Origin: Firmicutes bacterium CAG:341 | Lineage (GTDB): Bacteria; Bacillota; Clostridia; Oscillospirales; Acutalibacteraceae | Assembly (NCBI GenBank): GCA_000434995.1 | Contig: FR895334.1 | Span: 7,484-71,483, forward strand | Direction: 5' to 3' | DNA: 64,000 nucleotides | Shown here: positions 27,771 through 37,013 of the stretch, in pieces | How the letters are laid out: every line of letters begins with the position of its first letter | Position numbering within the stretch: position 1 is the stretch's first letter | Translations under genes and position numbers: made by a program | The notes under the pieces: generated by a model | The model's database searches: none | What the model was told of the DNA's origin: nothing | The model's input: the letters and a program-made list of their open reading frames with translations, nothing else

Positions 27771-28628
27771 TTATACTCTCCTCTCAATAATCTTTTTGTT
27801 GAGAACTTCATAAAAATTTTCAGGTTTAAGTTTTATAAGTTTGGTTGTAATATCTGATTTTTTGATATGTATTTGGCAACCGGGTGTTAAATTAACAGCT
27901 TCCTGCCCGTCAACAGTCATTATCGGCGAATTGTTTTGGTCATTATTCGCAGTAACAATCAATTCTTTATCAGCTGAAAAAATAATACTTCTGTCCATTA
28001 AAGAATGCGGGCAAATCGGTGTTTCAATGATACAATCGGCTTCAGGACTAACAACCGGGCCGCCTGCGGCCATGGAATATGCGGTAGAACCTGTTGGGGT
28101 TGATATTATTACACCGTCACTTCTCATATTTGAAACGCTTCTGCCGTCACAAGTGATTGTAACATCAATAAGCCTTGCAAAATTACCTCTTGATACAACT
28201 ATATCATTAAGGCAGTGATGTGATGATAATACTTCACCGTCTTTTTCAATCGTGGCTTTGAGCATAGCTCGCTCATCAATAATATATTCTTTATTTATGA
28301 GCTTTGTAAGTAAGCTTAATTCATCCCTTTCAATACCGCTCATAAAACCGAGCCTGCCTGCATTTATACCAAGAGCAGACTTGTTTAAAAATGCAGCTTT
28401 TTTAGCGATATTAAGGGTTGTACCGTCACCACCGATAGCAATTGCACAATCGCAAAGTGACATTGCTTTATCAAAATTCTCAAATTTTGCTTTTGTAGAC
28501 TTAAAAATTGGTTTATATTCATTTTGAACATAAACATCTGCACCGCCGTCGGTAAGTATTTTTATTACATCAAAAGCAAGTTCGCTTACGCCATTATTAT
28601 TCAAATTTGGAAAAACTGAAATAACCAT
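27771..28628 (-). CDS. nadK: NAD kinase
   Basis: Phosphorylates NAD to NADP, 285 aa. GGDGTT at 66-71, NAGRLGFM (89-96) and the conserved [21 protein letters not shown] stretch in the central domain. The start overlaps the tlyA stop by one base. Confidence 0.96.
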   Translation of the reverse strand: MVISVFPNLNNNGVSELAFDVIKILTDGGADVYVQNEYKPIFKSTKAKFENFDKAMSLCDCAIAIGGDGTTLNIAKKAAFLNKSALGINAGRLGFMSGIERDELSLLTKLINKEYIIDERAMLKATIEKDGEVLSSHHCLNDIVVSRGNFARLIDVTITCDGRSVSNMRSDGVIISTPTGSTAYSMAAGGPVVSPEADCIIETPICPHSLMDRSIIFSADKELIVTANNDQNNSPIMTVDGQEAVNLTPGCQIHIKKSDITTKLIKLKPENFYEVLNKKIIERRV

Positions 28629-29434
28629 TATAATTCCTCGTGTGATTTATATACTAAATCTTTTGCGTTAACATTTTCGTAAACATATGGTTTGTTTGAT
28701 TTAAGTAAGTAAATTAAATATTCAATATTTCCTTCAGGCCCTTTAATAGGTGAAAAATCAAGTCCGGCAACGCTAAATCCGTTTTCAATTGCCAAGCCTA
28801 TCACTTTTTCACATACTTCAAGATGTGTTTTAGGGTCGCTTACAACACCTTTTTTGCCTACCTTTTCTTTGCCCGCCTCAAATTGCGGTTTAATAAGGCA
28901 AACAGCACTTCCGTCATCTTTTAAAAAAGTATTTAAGTTCGGAAGAATGTGCTTAAGTGAAATAAATGAAACATCAACAGATGAAAAATCGATTTTATCT
29001 TTAATTTGTTCATCGGTAACATACCTGAAATTAGTTCTTTCAAGGTTTACAACTCTATCATCTGTGCGTAGCTTCCACGCAAGCTGACCGTAACCCACAT
29101 CAACTGAATAAACCTTTACAGCACCATTCATAAGCATACAATCCGTGAATCCGCCTGTTGATGCGCCTACATCCATACAAATTTTACCTTCTAGAGTAAT
29201 CGGAAAGCACTCCATTGCTTTTTCAAGCTTAAGGCCGCCGCGACTTACATATTTAAGGGTTTTGCCCCTCACTTCAATAACATCATCGTCTTTAACATCT
29301 TTGCCGGCTTTGTCCGATTTTTGATTATTAACATATACTATTCCCGACATAATAATCGCCTTGGCTTTTTCTCTGCTTTCAGCAAAGCCCTGTTCTACCA
29401 ATGCAACATCAAGTCTTGTTTTATTTTTAGCCAT
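28628..29434 (-). CDS. tlyA: TlyA family rRNA 2'-O-methyltransferase
   Basis: 268 aa: N-terminal S4 RNA-binding domain ([20 protein letters not shown]) and an FtsJ-like Rossmann methyltransferase ([19 protein letters not shown]). In mycobacteria TlyA methylates 16S and 23S rRNA and sensitises to capreomycin; the exact target in Clostridia is not established. Some TlyA proteins are called hemolysins, which this need not be. Overlaps dxs by 8 bp. Confidence 0.93.
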   Translation of the reverse strand: MAKNKTRLDVALVEQGFAESREKAKAIIMSGIVYVNNQKSDKAGKDVKDDDVIEVRGKTLKYVSRGGLKLEKAMECFPITLEGKICMDVGASTGGFTDCMLMNGAVKVYSVDVGYGQLAWKLRTDDRVVNLERTNFRYVTDEQIKDKIDFSSVDVSFISLKHILPNLNTFLKDDGSAVCLIKPQFEAGKEKVGKKGVVSDPKTHLEVCEKVIGLAIENGFSVAGLDFSPIKGPEGNIEYLIYLLKSNKPYVYENVNAKDLVYKSHEEL

Positions 29435-31262
29435 TGTTGACCTCTTCTGTTATAGATTTTGAGTCTAATTTATAATGTTCAAGCTGCCTGCAAACACTTG
29501 CCTGCTTAACAAATTGATTATCAATAGCAATGTGCTTAAAATGAGCTTTAACATCATTTTCAATTAACATTGATGCGAATGTTTCACCTACTGAACCGTT
29601 TTTTATACTCTCTTCAAAAAAGTATACAGTGTCACAATTTTTTAAGGCGTTTACAATTGATGTATCAATCGGTTTAATTTTGTTTAATTTAATTAAGAAT
29701 GTGTCACTTAAATTTTCATAAGCTTTTGCACATTCTGAAAATTCCCTGCCGTATGATACAATACATTTTTTTGCATTTTCGTTGCCAATGATTGTATAAT
29801 TTTCGTGATTATAAGTATATTCAACCGGAATTTCAAACTGTCCGCCGCGTGGGTATCTTATTGCAACTGCACCGTCGGTTTTATATATACCCTGGTAAAA
29901 CATAGCTTCAAGTTCATCAAATGTTGAAGGAGCATAAACAGTTAATCCGACAACTGAATTTAAAAACGAAGTATCAAACACACCCTGGTGGCTTTCCCCA
30001 TCCTCACCGACAAAGCCTGCACGGTCAATAGCAAAAATCACCTTTAAATTCTGCATTGCTACATCGTGAATAAGTTGGTCATAAGAACGCTGTAAAAATG
30101 TTGAATACACTGCAAAAACGGGAACAAGTCCGTTTCTAGCAAGTCCGCTTGAAAATGTAACGGCATGCTGTTCTGCAATACCTACATCGAAAAATCTTTT
30201 AGGATACTGCTTGGCAAAATTGCAAAGGCCCGTACCCTCTGCCATTGCGGCTGTTACACAGCAAATCCTACTGTCCTTTTGTGCAAATTTGCACATAACC
30301 TCGCCGAAGGCAGCAGAAAAGTTTTTGCCGCTGCTTTTTGGCTCACCTGTGTTTATATCAAATTTGCCGATACCGTGAAATTGAGTAGGATTTTTTTCTG
30401 CGGGATAATATCCCTTGCCTTTTACGGTATTTACATGAATTAAAACCGAATGATTATGAGCTTTTGCGGCATTAAATACATCTACAAGTAAATCAATATC
30501 ATGCCCGTCAATCGGACCGTAATATCTGAAACCTAAATCTTCAAAAAATGTTGATTTATATACTACTTTTCTGATTTTAGTATTTATGTAAGTGAAAAAT
30601 CTGTTAATTTGAGTTCCGATTTTAGGTATTCTTGAAAGATGGCGCTGAAAATTCGATTTGAATGTAACATATCTTTTCGATGTTCTTATAGTAGTTAAAT
30701 TTTTGGCCATTGAACCTACATTTTTGCTGATAGACATATTATTATCATTCAAAACTACTATTAAATTGCTGTTATCGTTGCCTGAATTGTTGAGTGCTTC
30801 ATAAGCAAGACCGCCGGTCAAAGCACCGTCGCCGATAACTGCGATTACCTTGCCTTTTTCACCTTTAATCTGTTTCGCTCTTGCAAGACCGACTGCCGAA
30901 GAAATTGAAGTTGAGCTGTGACCTGATGAAAAAATATCATGCTCGCTTTCTACCGGCCTTGTAAAGCCGCTGATACCGTTTTCTGTACGAAGTGTAGAAA
31001 ACTTATCTTTACGACCTGTAAGAATTTTATGAGTGTAACATTGGTGGCCTACATCAAATACAATTTGGTCATTTGGACTGTTGAATACTTTATGCATAGC
31101 AACGGTTAGTTCAACAACACCTAAATTTGATGCAAGGTGACCGCCGGTTTTTGAAACTGTGTTAATAAGCAATTCCCTAATGTCACTGCATAATTCTTCA
31201 AGTTCGTTATCATTTAATTTTTTTAAGTCTTTTGGGGAATTAACCCTATCAAGAACAGACAT
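29427..31262 (-). CDS. dxs: 1-deoxy-D-xylulose-5-phosphate synthase
   Basis: Thiamine-diphosphate enzyme that begins the MEP isoprenoid pathway from pyruvate and glyceraldehyde 3-phosphate. 611 aa. ThDP motif GDGALTGG, later NDNNMSIS and GEDGESHQGVFD. The ATG at 31262 with GAGAG upstream is chosen; a TTG at 31307 inside ispA would add 15 residues without the conserved start. Directly downstream of ispA, so early and late isoprenoid steps are co-expressed. Confidence 0.96.
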   Translation of the reverse strand: MSVLDRVNSPKDLKKLNDNELEELCSDIRELLINTVSKTGGHLASNLGVVELTVAMHKVFNSPNDQIVFDVGHQCYTHKILTGRKDKFSTLRTENGISGFTRPVESEHDIFSSGHSSTSISSAVGLARAKQIKGEKGKVIAVIGDGALTGGLAYEALNNSGNDNSNLIVVLNDNNMSISKNVGSMAKNLTTIRTSKRYVTFKSNFQRHLSRIPKIGTQINRFFTYINTKIRKVVYKSTFFEDLGFRYYGPIDGHDIDLLVDVFNAAKAHNHSVLIHVNTVKGKGYYPAEKNPTQFHGIGKFDINTGEPKSSGKNFSAAFGEVMCKFAQKDSRICCVTAAMAEGTGLCNFAKQYPKRFFDVGIAEQHAVTFSSGLARNGLVPVFAVYSTFLQRSYDQLIHDVAMQNLKVIFAIDRAGFVGEDGESHQGVFDTSFLNSVVGLTVYAPSTFDELEAMFYQGIYKTDGAVAIRYPRGGQFEIPVEYTYNHENYTIIGNENAKKCIVSYGREFSECAKAYENLSDTFLIKLNKIKPIDTSIVNALKNCDTVYFFEESIKNGSVGETFASMLIENDVKAHFKHIAIDNQFVKQASVCRQLEHYKLDSKSITEEVNNG

Positions 31263-31287
31263 AATATCTCTCTTTTCAATATGCTGG

Positions 31288-32172
31288 TTATTTTTTTCTG
31301 TTAACAAGCTTTAATGCAAGCTCTTTTAAAAATTCTGTTTTTTCAAATGCGTCAAGCTGGCTTATGGCAGATTGAGTAAGCTTTTCAACATCTGCCTTAG
31401 CCTTATCTATTCCGAGTAAAGTTGCATATGTTGTTTTGTCGTTTTGAGCATCCGATCCGATTGGTTTACCAAGCTCTTTTTCATCCCCGATAATATCAAG
31501 TATATCATCTTGAATTTGAAAAGCTATTCCGAGCGAATACGCAAATTTTGAAGCGCAAGCCATTTGATTTTCATTTGCACCGGCGCTTATACATCCCATA
31601 AGGCAAGCTGCGGAAATCAACGCACCTGTTTTCATTTTATATACATTGAGTAATTGCTTTACACTTGGGTTTTGCTTTTCATAAATAAGGTCGATTACCT
31701 GGCCGCCAATCATTCCGCCTACACCTGAATTTTGAGCAAGTAAAAGCGAAGCGGAAACTTTTTTATCATCTGATAAATCTGACATAGCAATTATTTCAAA
31801 AGCGTGGGTTAAAAGGGCGTCTCCTGCCAAAAGTGCGGTATCCTCACCAAATGCTTTATGGCAGCTCGGCTTTCCCCTTCTTAAATCATCATTATCCATA
31901 CAAGGTAAATCATCGTGTATTAAACTGTAAGTATGAATATATTCCATTGCGCAAGCAAGCGGCAATGCATCTTCCTTACTGCCGCCGCAGGCATTGGCAA
32001 ATTCAAGCGCAAATACGGGGCGCAACCTTTTACCGCCGTTAATTAAGCTGTATTCCATTGCCTGAACAACACTTTCCTGCCCGTCTTTGCAATCAGGTAA
32101 AAATGAAAGAAGATTATGTTCAACTTTTTTTATATCATTGGTGAGAATATTATTGAATTCCGTTTCAGTCAT
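31288..32172 (-). CDS. ispA: Farnesyl diphosphate synthase
   Basis: Polyprenyl synthetase, 294 aa. First aspartate-rich motif DDLPCMDNDD at 87-96, second QIQDDILD near residue 225. Size and motif spacing fit short-chain (C15) bacterial synthases. Overlaps xseB by 8 bp; xseA-xseB-ispA-dxs is a common Gram-positive cluster. Confidence 0.95.
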   Translation of the reverse strand: MTETEFNNILTNDIKKVEHNLLSFLPDCKDGQESVVQAMEYSLINGGKRLRPVFALEFANACGGSKEDALPLACAMEYIHTYSLIHDDLPCMDNDDLRRGKPSCHKAFGEDTALLAGDALLTHAFEIIAMSDLSDDKKVSASLLLAQNSGVGGMIGGQVIDLIYEKQNPSVKQLLNVYKMKTGALISAACLMGCISAGANENQMACASKFAYSLGIAFQIQDDILDIIGDEKELGKPIGSDAQNDKTTYATLLGIDKAKADVEKLTQSAISQLDAFEKTEFLKELALKLVNRKK

Positions 32173-32365
32173 TATTATTCTCCTTTGTTAACAAAGTGAT
32201 TTTTTGCTGTGCAGATTTAAGCTTATTACTGCAAACACTTGCAAGCTTTGTTCCCTTTTCAAAAAGCGAAATGCTTTCATCAAGTGACGCACTTCCGTTT
32301 TCAAGTTTTAAAACTATTTCTTCAAGTTGCTTAATAGCTTCTTCGTATTTTATATCATCACTCAT
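32165..32365 (-). CDS. xseB: Exodeoxyribonuclease VII small subunit
   Basis: 66 aa all-helical subunit that binds XseA to form exonuclease VII. LEEIVLKLENGSASLDESISLFEKG is split across the conserved core (residues 10-35). Overlaps xseA by 8 bp and ispA by 8 bp. Confidence 0.94.
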   Translation of the reverse strand: MSDDIKYEEAIKQLEEIVLKLENGSASLDESISLFEKGTKLASVCSNKLKSAQQKITLLTKENNND

Positions 32366-33566
32366 CAGATACTACCTCTTTAACCACGCATTTTGTATAT
32401 CCTTTTGATAATTTAACTTTTAATTCATCATCAATATTTATATCTTTAATGTCTCTTATTACTTTTTCATTTTTGGTTGTGATTGAATAACCTCTTGCAA
32501 GAACTTTCAGCGGACTTAAAGCATCTAATGACGATACTAAATTTGAAAATTTGCTGTTTTCTTTTTCTACTAAGTATGAAAATCCGTCTTTAAGCCTTGC
32601 ATAAAGTACATCAACTTCATCAATTTTTTGACTGAAATATTCGCCAGGTTCAGCCATAAAGGAAGAAAGCATTAAATTGTCAAGTTTTTGATATTCTCTT
32701 TCTATCCTGTCATTAAGCAAAGCGGAAAGTCTTTTATTGGCATTGTCAAGAAAATCAATCAAAACATTTGAATCGGGTACAGCAAGTTCTGCCGCTGCAC
32801 TCGGTGTCGGCGCTCTCAAATCTGAAACAAAATCGCAGATTGTATAGTCTGTTTCATGGCCTACGGCAGATATTACAGGTGTGTTGCAATCGAAAACTGC
32901 CCTTGCAACCTGTTCTGTGTTAAATGCCCACAAATCTTCAAGAGAGCCACCGCCTCTGCCGACTATGATTACATCAATGTCACCGCGTTCATCAAGAATT
33001 TTGATTGATTTAGCAATATCATTAGCCGCTTTGTCACCCTGCACTATTGTAGGAGAAATTACAAGTTCTGCAATCGGGTATCTTCTTTTGGTAATATTTT
33101 TTATATCTTCAATTGCCGCACCCACATCTGAAGTTGCAACACCGATTTTTTTGGGATATTTTGGAATGGCTTTTTTATAAATATCATCAAAAAGACCTTC
33201 TTTTGAAAGCTTTTCTTTCATCTGCTCAAAAGCTATTGTGAGCGAACCTATACCGTCAGGCTGCATATCGTCAACATAAAGTTGATATGCTCCGTCTTTA
33301 TCATAAAGTGAAATTCTGCCCCTGCACAAAACTTTCATTCCGTCGCAAGGTTTAAATTTAAGCCTGCTTGCACTTGATGAGAACATAACAGCCTTAATTT
33401 GCGTATTTTCATCCTTAAGCGTGAAATAAATATGCCCCGAACGAAAATAATGCAGAAAATTACTTATTTCACCTACAATAAAAATGTTTTTTAAGTGAAT
33501 ATCTTCATCAAGTAAAGCTTTAATATAAGTATTAACTTGTGTTACCGTTAATGCGTTATTTATCAT
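32358..33566 (-). CDS. xseA: Exodeoxyribonuclease VII large subunit
   Basis: 402 aa. N-terminal OB fold (IFIVGEISNFLHYFRSGHIYFTLKD) followed by the catalytic domain with VGRGGGSLEDLWAFN and SAVGHETDYTICDFVSDLRAPTPSAAAE, both strongly conserved. It degrades single-stranded DNA to oligonucleotides. The C-terminal coiled coil is shorter than in E. coli. Overlaps the upstream gene by 11 bp. Confidence 0.96.
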   Translation of the reverse strand: MINNALTVTQVNTYIKALLDEDIHLKNIFIVGEISNFLHYFRSGHIYFTLKDENTQIKAVMFSSSASRLKFKPCDGMKVLCRGRISLYDKDGAYQLYVDDMQPDGIGSLTIAFEQMKEKLSKEGLFDDIYKKAIPKYPKKIGVATSDVGAAIEDIKNITKRRYPIAELVISPTIVQGDKAANDIAKSIKILDERGDIDVIIVGRGGGSLEDLWAFNTEQVARAVFDCNTPVISAVGHETDYTICDFVSDLRAPTPSAAAELAVPDSNVLIDFLDNANKRLSALLNDRIEREYQKLDNLMLSSFMAEPGEYFSQKIDEVDVLYARLKDGFSYLVEKENSKFSNLVSSLDALSPLKVLARGYSITTKNEKVIRDIKDINIDDELKVKLSKGYTKCVVKEVVSDE

Positions 33567-34482
33567 TATTATCTTTCAAATATGCGTATATTGCAATTCC
33601 CGATGCATTATCACAGCTAAATTCGGGTTTTGCAAAGTATGCGTTAAACTTGTTTGTTATATTATTCTTAATAAGCGTGTTTGACATTACACCGCCGGCA
33701 AATACAAGCGGTAAATCGCCGTATTTTTCAATTAAAAGTTCCGTCATTTTTTCAAGTGAAGCAGAAATATAAGTTAAAACAAATTTTGAAACATTCTGCG
33801 GTAATTCACCGTTTTCAATCATCTTTTTAGCTTTGTTTTCAACACCGGAAAGCGAGCAGTTTAAACCTTTCATTGAAGGCTTGATTTTGTATTCCTTTTC
33901 GCTTTTCAGTGAAAGAGCATCAATTTCTTTTCCGCAAGGAAAAGTTAAGCCGAGTAAAACACCTGTTCTGTCAATAGCCTGTCCTGCTTTTAAATCCAAG
34001 CTTTCTGCTATAATTTCAGCTTTAATAATTTCGTCTTTATCAGGTTTTACCAATAAAGCTTCGGTAGTTCCGCCGCTTACATGAAAAGCTATAAATTCCT
34101 GATTTATTAAATCAAGTCTATTTACAGAATACAATGCAGATAAAATATGGCCAACTTGGTGTGATGTTGTATAAAGCGGTGTATTTGTAAATTTTGAAAC
34201 TGCATTTGCCACGCTGTTTCCGACTGTAAAACACGGCATATAACTGCCGTCAATATTTCGCGGACGCGTGCTAACACCTACCGCTTTAAGTTTAAAAGAA
34301 TCGTATTCAAGCTCGGCTAATATTTCAGGCATATTTACGGTGTGCTGAAAAACTGCGTCACTTTGCCTTAATCCGCGTTCACCGCTTTTTACCTTTAACA
34401 ATTTTTTCGATTGAAATACATTTTCATCGTCAAACAGAGCAACAGATGTCGTATAGTTACTTGTATCAAACCCAAGATACAT
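33556..34482 (-). CDS. TsaD/Kae1-like (M22 family) protein, paralog
   Basis: 308 aa ASKHA-fold protein of the glycoprotease-like family. The metal-binding HxxxH is present (SHQVGH) and VSGGTTEALL replaces the VSGGHTQL of true TsaD. It is shorter and more divergent than TsaD (~340 aa). Such paralogs are often found beside xseA/nusB in Clostridia; the function is unknown, and t6A synthesis is unlikely to depend on it. A standard tsaD elsewhere would settle this. Confidence 0.78.
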   Translation of the reverse strand: MYLGFDTSNYTTSVALFDDENVFQSKKLLKVKSGERGLRQSDAVFQHTVNMPEILAELEYDSFKLKAVGVSTRPRNIDGSYMPCFTVGNSVANAVSKFTNTPLYTTSHQVGHILSALYSVNRLDLINQEFIAFHVSGGTTEALLVKPDKDEIIKAEIIAESLDLKAGQAIDRTGVLLGLTFPCGKEIDALSLKSEKEYKIKPSMKGLNCSLSGVENKAKKMIENGELPQNVSKFVLTYISASLEKMTELLIEKYGDLPLVFAGGVMSNTLIKNNITNKFNAYFAKPEFSCDNASGIAIYAYLKDNNDK

Positions 34483-34487
34483 AAGAT

Positions 34488-34877
34488 TTAACCTCTTGCA
34501 ACCGCACCGAGAATACCGTTAATATACGATGCATCAGCACTTGATGCATATTTTTTAGCAAGCTCGACTGCTTCGTTGATTGCTATACTGTCAGCTACAT
34601 CTTCAACATTCTTCATTTCATAAAGTGCTACATAAAGAATAGCCACCGTTACTTTAGGAAGTCTTGTAACTTTCCAAGATTTTGAATATTTATTGATTAT
34701 TTCGTTAAATTCATCTTTATTTGCTTTAACACCGGTAAAAATATCTTTTGCGTATTTGCTTACAGCTTCAACATTTTCGCTGTAAAGTTCAATTACTTCA
34801 TCTATATCTTCGCCGCTTGAAAATAAACCCTCAAAAGTTAACAGGAATGCCTGCTCCCTCATTTCACTTCTTTTCAT
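34488..34877 (-). CDS. nusB: Transcription antitermination factor NusB
   Basis: All-helical RNA-binding protein that forms the rRNA antitermination complex with NusE. 129 aa. The C-terminal stretch DSIAINEAVELAKKYASSADASYINGILGAV is the family signature. ATG 34877 with AGGAG is preferred over 34901, which lies before the ribosome-binding site. Confidence 0.93.
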   Translation of the reverse strand: MKRSEMREQAFLLTFEGLFSSGEDIDEVIELYSENVEAVSKYAKDIFTGVKANKDEFNEIINKYSKSWKVTRLPKVTVAILYVALYEMKNVEDVADSIAINEAVELAKKYASSADASYINGILGAVARG

Positions 34878-34904
34878 CTGATAATCTCCTATTTTATGCA
34901 AAAT

Positions 34905-34936
34905 AAAATGCCGACAAATGTAAATAAATGTCGGCA
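34905..34936 (-). terminator. Hairpin with T tract between the Asp23 gene and nusB
   Basis: 8-bp stem TGCCGACA against TGTCGGCA with a 12-nt loop, then ATTTTATTTT on the reverse strand. It would end part of the upstream transcription and leave nusB and later genes to read-through or an internal promoter. Confidence 0.7.
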
Positions 34937-34943
34937 GATTTTG

Positions 34944-35336
34944 TTACTCTTCAGTTTCACAAGGTTCAACAGAGCTTACAGGCTCATCAAAATCAATACC
35001 GGCTACAATAACATTAACCTTTGTTACAAGCTTGCCTGTCATATTTTGAACAGACTCCTTAACGGCACTTTGCACCTGTGTTGCAACGGTTTGAAATTTC
35101 TTTCCCGGGGCAATGTTAATATAAATGCTGATTGAAAAGCTGTCATTTTCCTGCTTGATTCTGACAGGACTCATAACTTTAAGACTGCCCTGCTTAATTG
35201 TATTAACAACATCAACGGGTTTATTACAGAATGATGATACACCGTCAACATCCTTGGCTGCATTAACTGCTATTGATGATAAAACCTCATCTGATATAAC
35301 AAGCTCACCCATAGAGCTTTTTGATATTATTTCCAT
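34944..35336 (-). CDS. Asp23/Gls24 family envelope stress protein
   Basis: 130 aa DUF322/Asp23 protein. The family pattern GELVISDEVLSSIAVNAAKDVDGV is at the N terminus and VKESVQNMTGKLVTKVNVIVAGI in the second half. Homologs such as YqhY lie beside nusB in Bacillus and are linked to lipid or envelope homeostasis. No membrane segment. Located between spoIIIAH and nusB, as in many Firmicutes. Confidence 0.9.
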   Translation of the reverse strand: MEIISKSSMGELVISDEVLSSIAVNAAKDVDGVSSFCNKPVDVVNTIKQGSLKVMSPVRIKQENDSFSISIYINIAPGKKFQTVATQVQSAVKESVQNMTGKLVTKVNVIVAGIDFDEPVSSVEPCETEE

Positions 35337-35416
35337 AATTAAGCCTCCTTAATTTTGAACCATTATAACACAAACTGAATAAATATACAAGATTATATTA
35401 TAAAATAATTGTTAAT

Positions 35417-36037
35417 TCAGTTTGACTGAATAATGGTAACATCCTCATAGCTGCAACCAAGCTGTGAAACAGTGATTTCCTTAATTTGCAAAATGATTTG
35501 GTCCGTTAAGTCTTTTGAATCAACAATTACATTTACTTTGGTTGCATCTTCGTTAATTACTGCAAGGCAATTATTTACACCTTTTGCTTTAACGAGTGTT
35601 TCAATTTTATTTTCTGTTGATATTATGTCCGAAATTGACGCAATTTTATCAGCGGCGGCAATATGTGCCTTATCGGTTTCTTTTGTTGAATCAACTATTT
35701 TTTGCAATTTTTCAAGGCTTTCATCCCTTGCTGTCTGTCTTTCAACTCTTGCAGAAGAAAAATATGCGTTTTCTTTAGCAATCTGCGTGGTAGCGTCTAC
35801 ATATGTAGCTTCACCTAAAATTTTATCTCTGTCACTTGAAACAGCATTGATTTTAGCTGAAATATCACTATTTTCCCAATACCAATTGCCTGCAACGCCT
35901 ACACCGAGAAGAAGCAAAAAGCAGCAAGCCGCAATACGCGTATTTCTTGTTTTTCGTTTTTTAATTTGCTCTTCGGTAAGAATAGGCTTTTCTTTTTTCT
36001 TTTTTTCTTTATTTTTTTGCTTATTTTCTTTTTTCAA
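35417..36037 (-). CDS. spoIIIAH: Stage III sporulation protein AH
   Basis: Mother-cell protein whose extracytoplasmic domain binds forespore SpoIIQ across the intermembrane space, forming the feeding-tube channel. About 206 aa: a Lys-rich cytosolic N terminus (~35 aa), one membrane helix (IAACCFLLLLGVGVAG) and a YscJ/FliF-like domain at the C terminus (TEN...LVKAKGVNNCLAVI). The TTG at 36037 is chosen because GGGTGAT precedes it; a GTG at 36046 overlaps that site. It follows spoIIIAG after a short gap. spoIIQ is not in the window. Confidence 0.9.
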   Translation of the reverse strand: MKKENKQKNKEKKKKEKPILTEEQIKKRKTRNTRIAACCFLLLLGVGVAGNWYWENSDISAKINAVSSDRDKILGEATYVDATTQIAKENAYFSSARVERQTARDESLEKLQKIVDSTKETDKAHIAAADKIASISDIISTENKIETLVKAKGVNNCLAVINEDATKVNVIVDSKDLTDQIILQIKEITVSQLGCSYEDVTIIQSN

Positions 36038-36049
36038 AATAATCACCCT

Positions 36050-36598
36050 TTAATTTTTTATTTTAGAAACAGAAACTCTGTTTGTTGATATATCAAAAAG
36101 AGAAGTTACGGTGTTAATTATTGCTTCTCTGACCTGAGTATTATCCCCTCCCGTACACACAATGCTTACACCCTGAACAGTTGGGTATTTTTCTTTTATC
36201 AAAAGAGCTTTTTCGCCGTTTTGTGAATCATATAATACATATTGGTCGCTGTTGCTTTGTGAGGTGTCGTCGCTTTTGGCTTCGCTGTCCTTTGCATATA
36301 TGTTTTCGCCGGTATATTCAAATGTAATCATTACTTCACATTCGCCCACTCCGTCTATTGAAGAAATTATGTTTGTAAGCTTTTTTTCGGTTTCTTCACT
36401 GTATGATGAATAATCAAAAGAATCGTTTTCTACAATATCAGATTTGCTGTCTTTTGACTGAAACATTGATGAAAAAGCTATTAAAATTATTGCGATAAGC
36501 CCCATTGCAACAATTATTTTTATCTTTTTTGAGTCTGATTTAACTATAAATGATAATGCGTCCTTTATTTTATTCTCCAATATAATACACCTTCGCAT
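36050..36598 (-). CDS. spoIIIAG: Stage III sporulation protein AG
   Basis: About 182 aa. One membrane helix (IIVAMGLIAIILIAF, around residue 35) and a C-terminal ring-building domain (LTNIISSIDGVGECEVMITFEY; GVSIVCTGG) similar to secretion-system ring proteins; SpoIIIAG forms a ring in the SpoIIIA-SpoIIQ channel. Start uncertain: ATG 36598 (AGGA 4 nt upstream) or TTG 36580 (AAGGTG 7 nt upstream). Overlaps spoIIIAF. Confidence 0.92.
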   Translation of the reverse strand: MRRCIILENKIKDALSFIVKSDSKKIKIIVAMGLIAIILIAFSSMFQSKDSKSDIVENDSFDYSSYSEETEKKLTNIISSIDGVGECEVMITFEYTGENIYAKDSEAKSDDTSQSNSDQYVLYDSQNGEKALLIKEKYPTVQGVSIVCTGGDNTQVREAIINTVTSLFDISTNRVSVSKIKN

Positions 36599-37013
36599 TT
36601 ATTCCTAATTTTTCAAATATAAAATCCTTAACCTCTTTTGAATCATAATCATCTAATATGTAAATATCAGCTGATTGAATATAAAGTTCATCATCTTTTA
36701 ATTTTACAGTCACTTTTACTTTTGAATTTTTATAATCGGCATCTGCAAGCGTTTTTTCTATATTAGATTTGATTAAATTCGAATATGTTTCCTCTTTTGA
36801 ATCAATTTCAACATTGCTGATTGATTCATATTCATCGATATCAAAATTAAAACCGTTTGCCTTAAAAGGCAAAATGAAGGAAATCATTATAAATACTGTG
36901 ATTACTATTTTGCCGACTTTTCCTTGCGAGCCTTTTGGCAGAAGCAAAGAGAACATAACTGAAAATATCAGCGTGATACATACCGTATAAGTCCATTCGT
37001 TTATAAATTTCAT
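36570..37013 (-). CDS. spoIIIAF: Stage III sporulation protein AF
   Basis: 147 aa. Two N-terminal membrane helices (WTYTVCITLIFSVMFSLLLP and IVITVFIMISFILPF) and a soluble C-terminal domain, the SpoIIIAF topology. It starts with ATG overlapping the spoIIIAE stop by 4 bp. Part of the mother-cell side of the channel complex. Confidence 0.9.
   Translation of the reverse strand: MKFINEWTYTVCITLIFSVMFSLLLPKGSQGKVGKIVITVFIMISFILPFKANGFNFDIDEYESISNVEIDSKEETYSNLIKSNIEKTLADADYKNSKVKVTVKLKDDELYIQSADIYILDDYDSKEVKDFIFEKLGINAKVYYIGE

Noticed and set aside
33556..34482. True tsaD
   Set aside because: Key motif VSGGHTQ is VSGGTTE and the protein is short; annotated as paralog instead.
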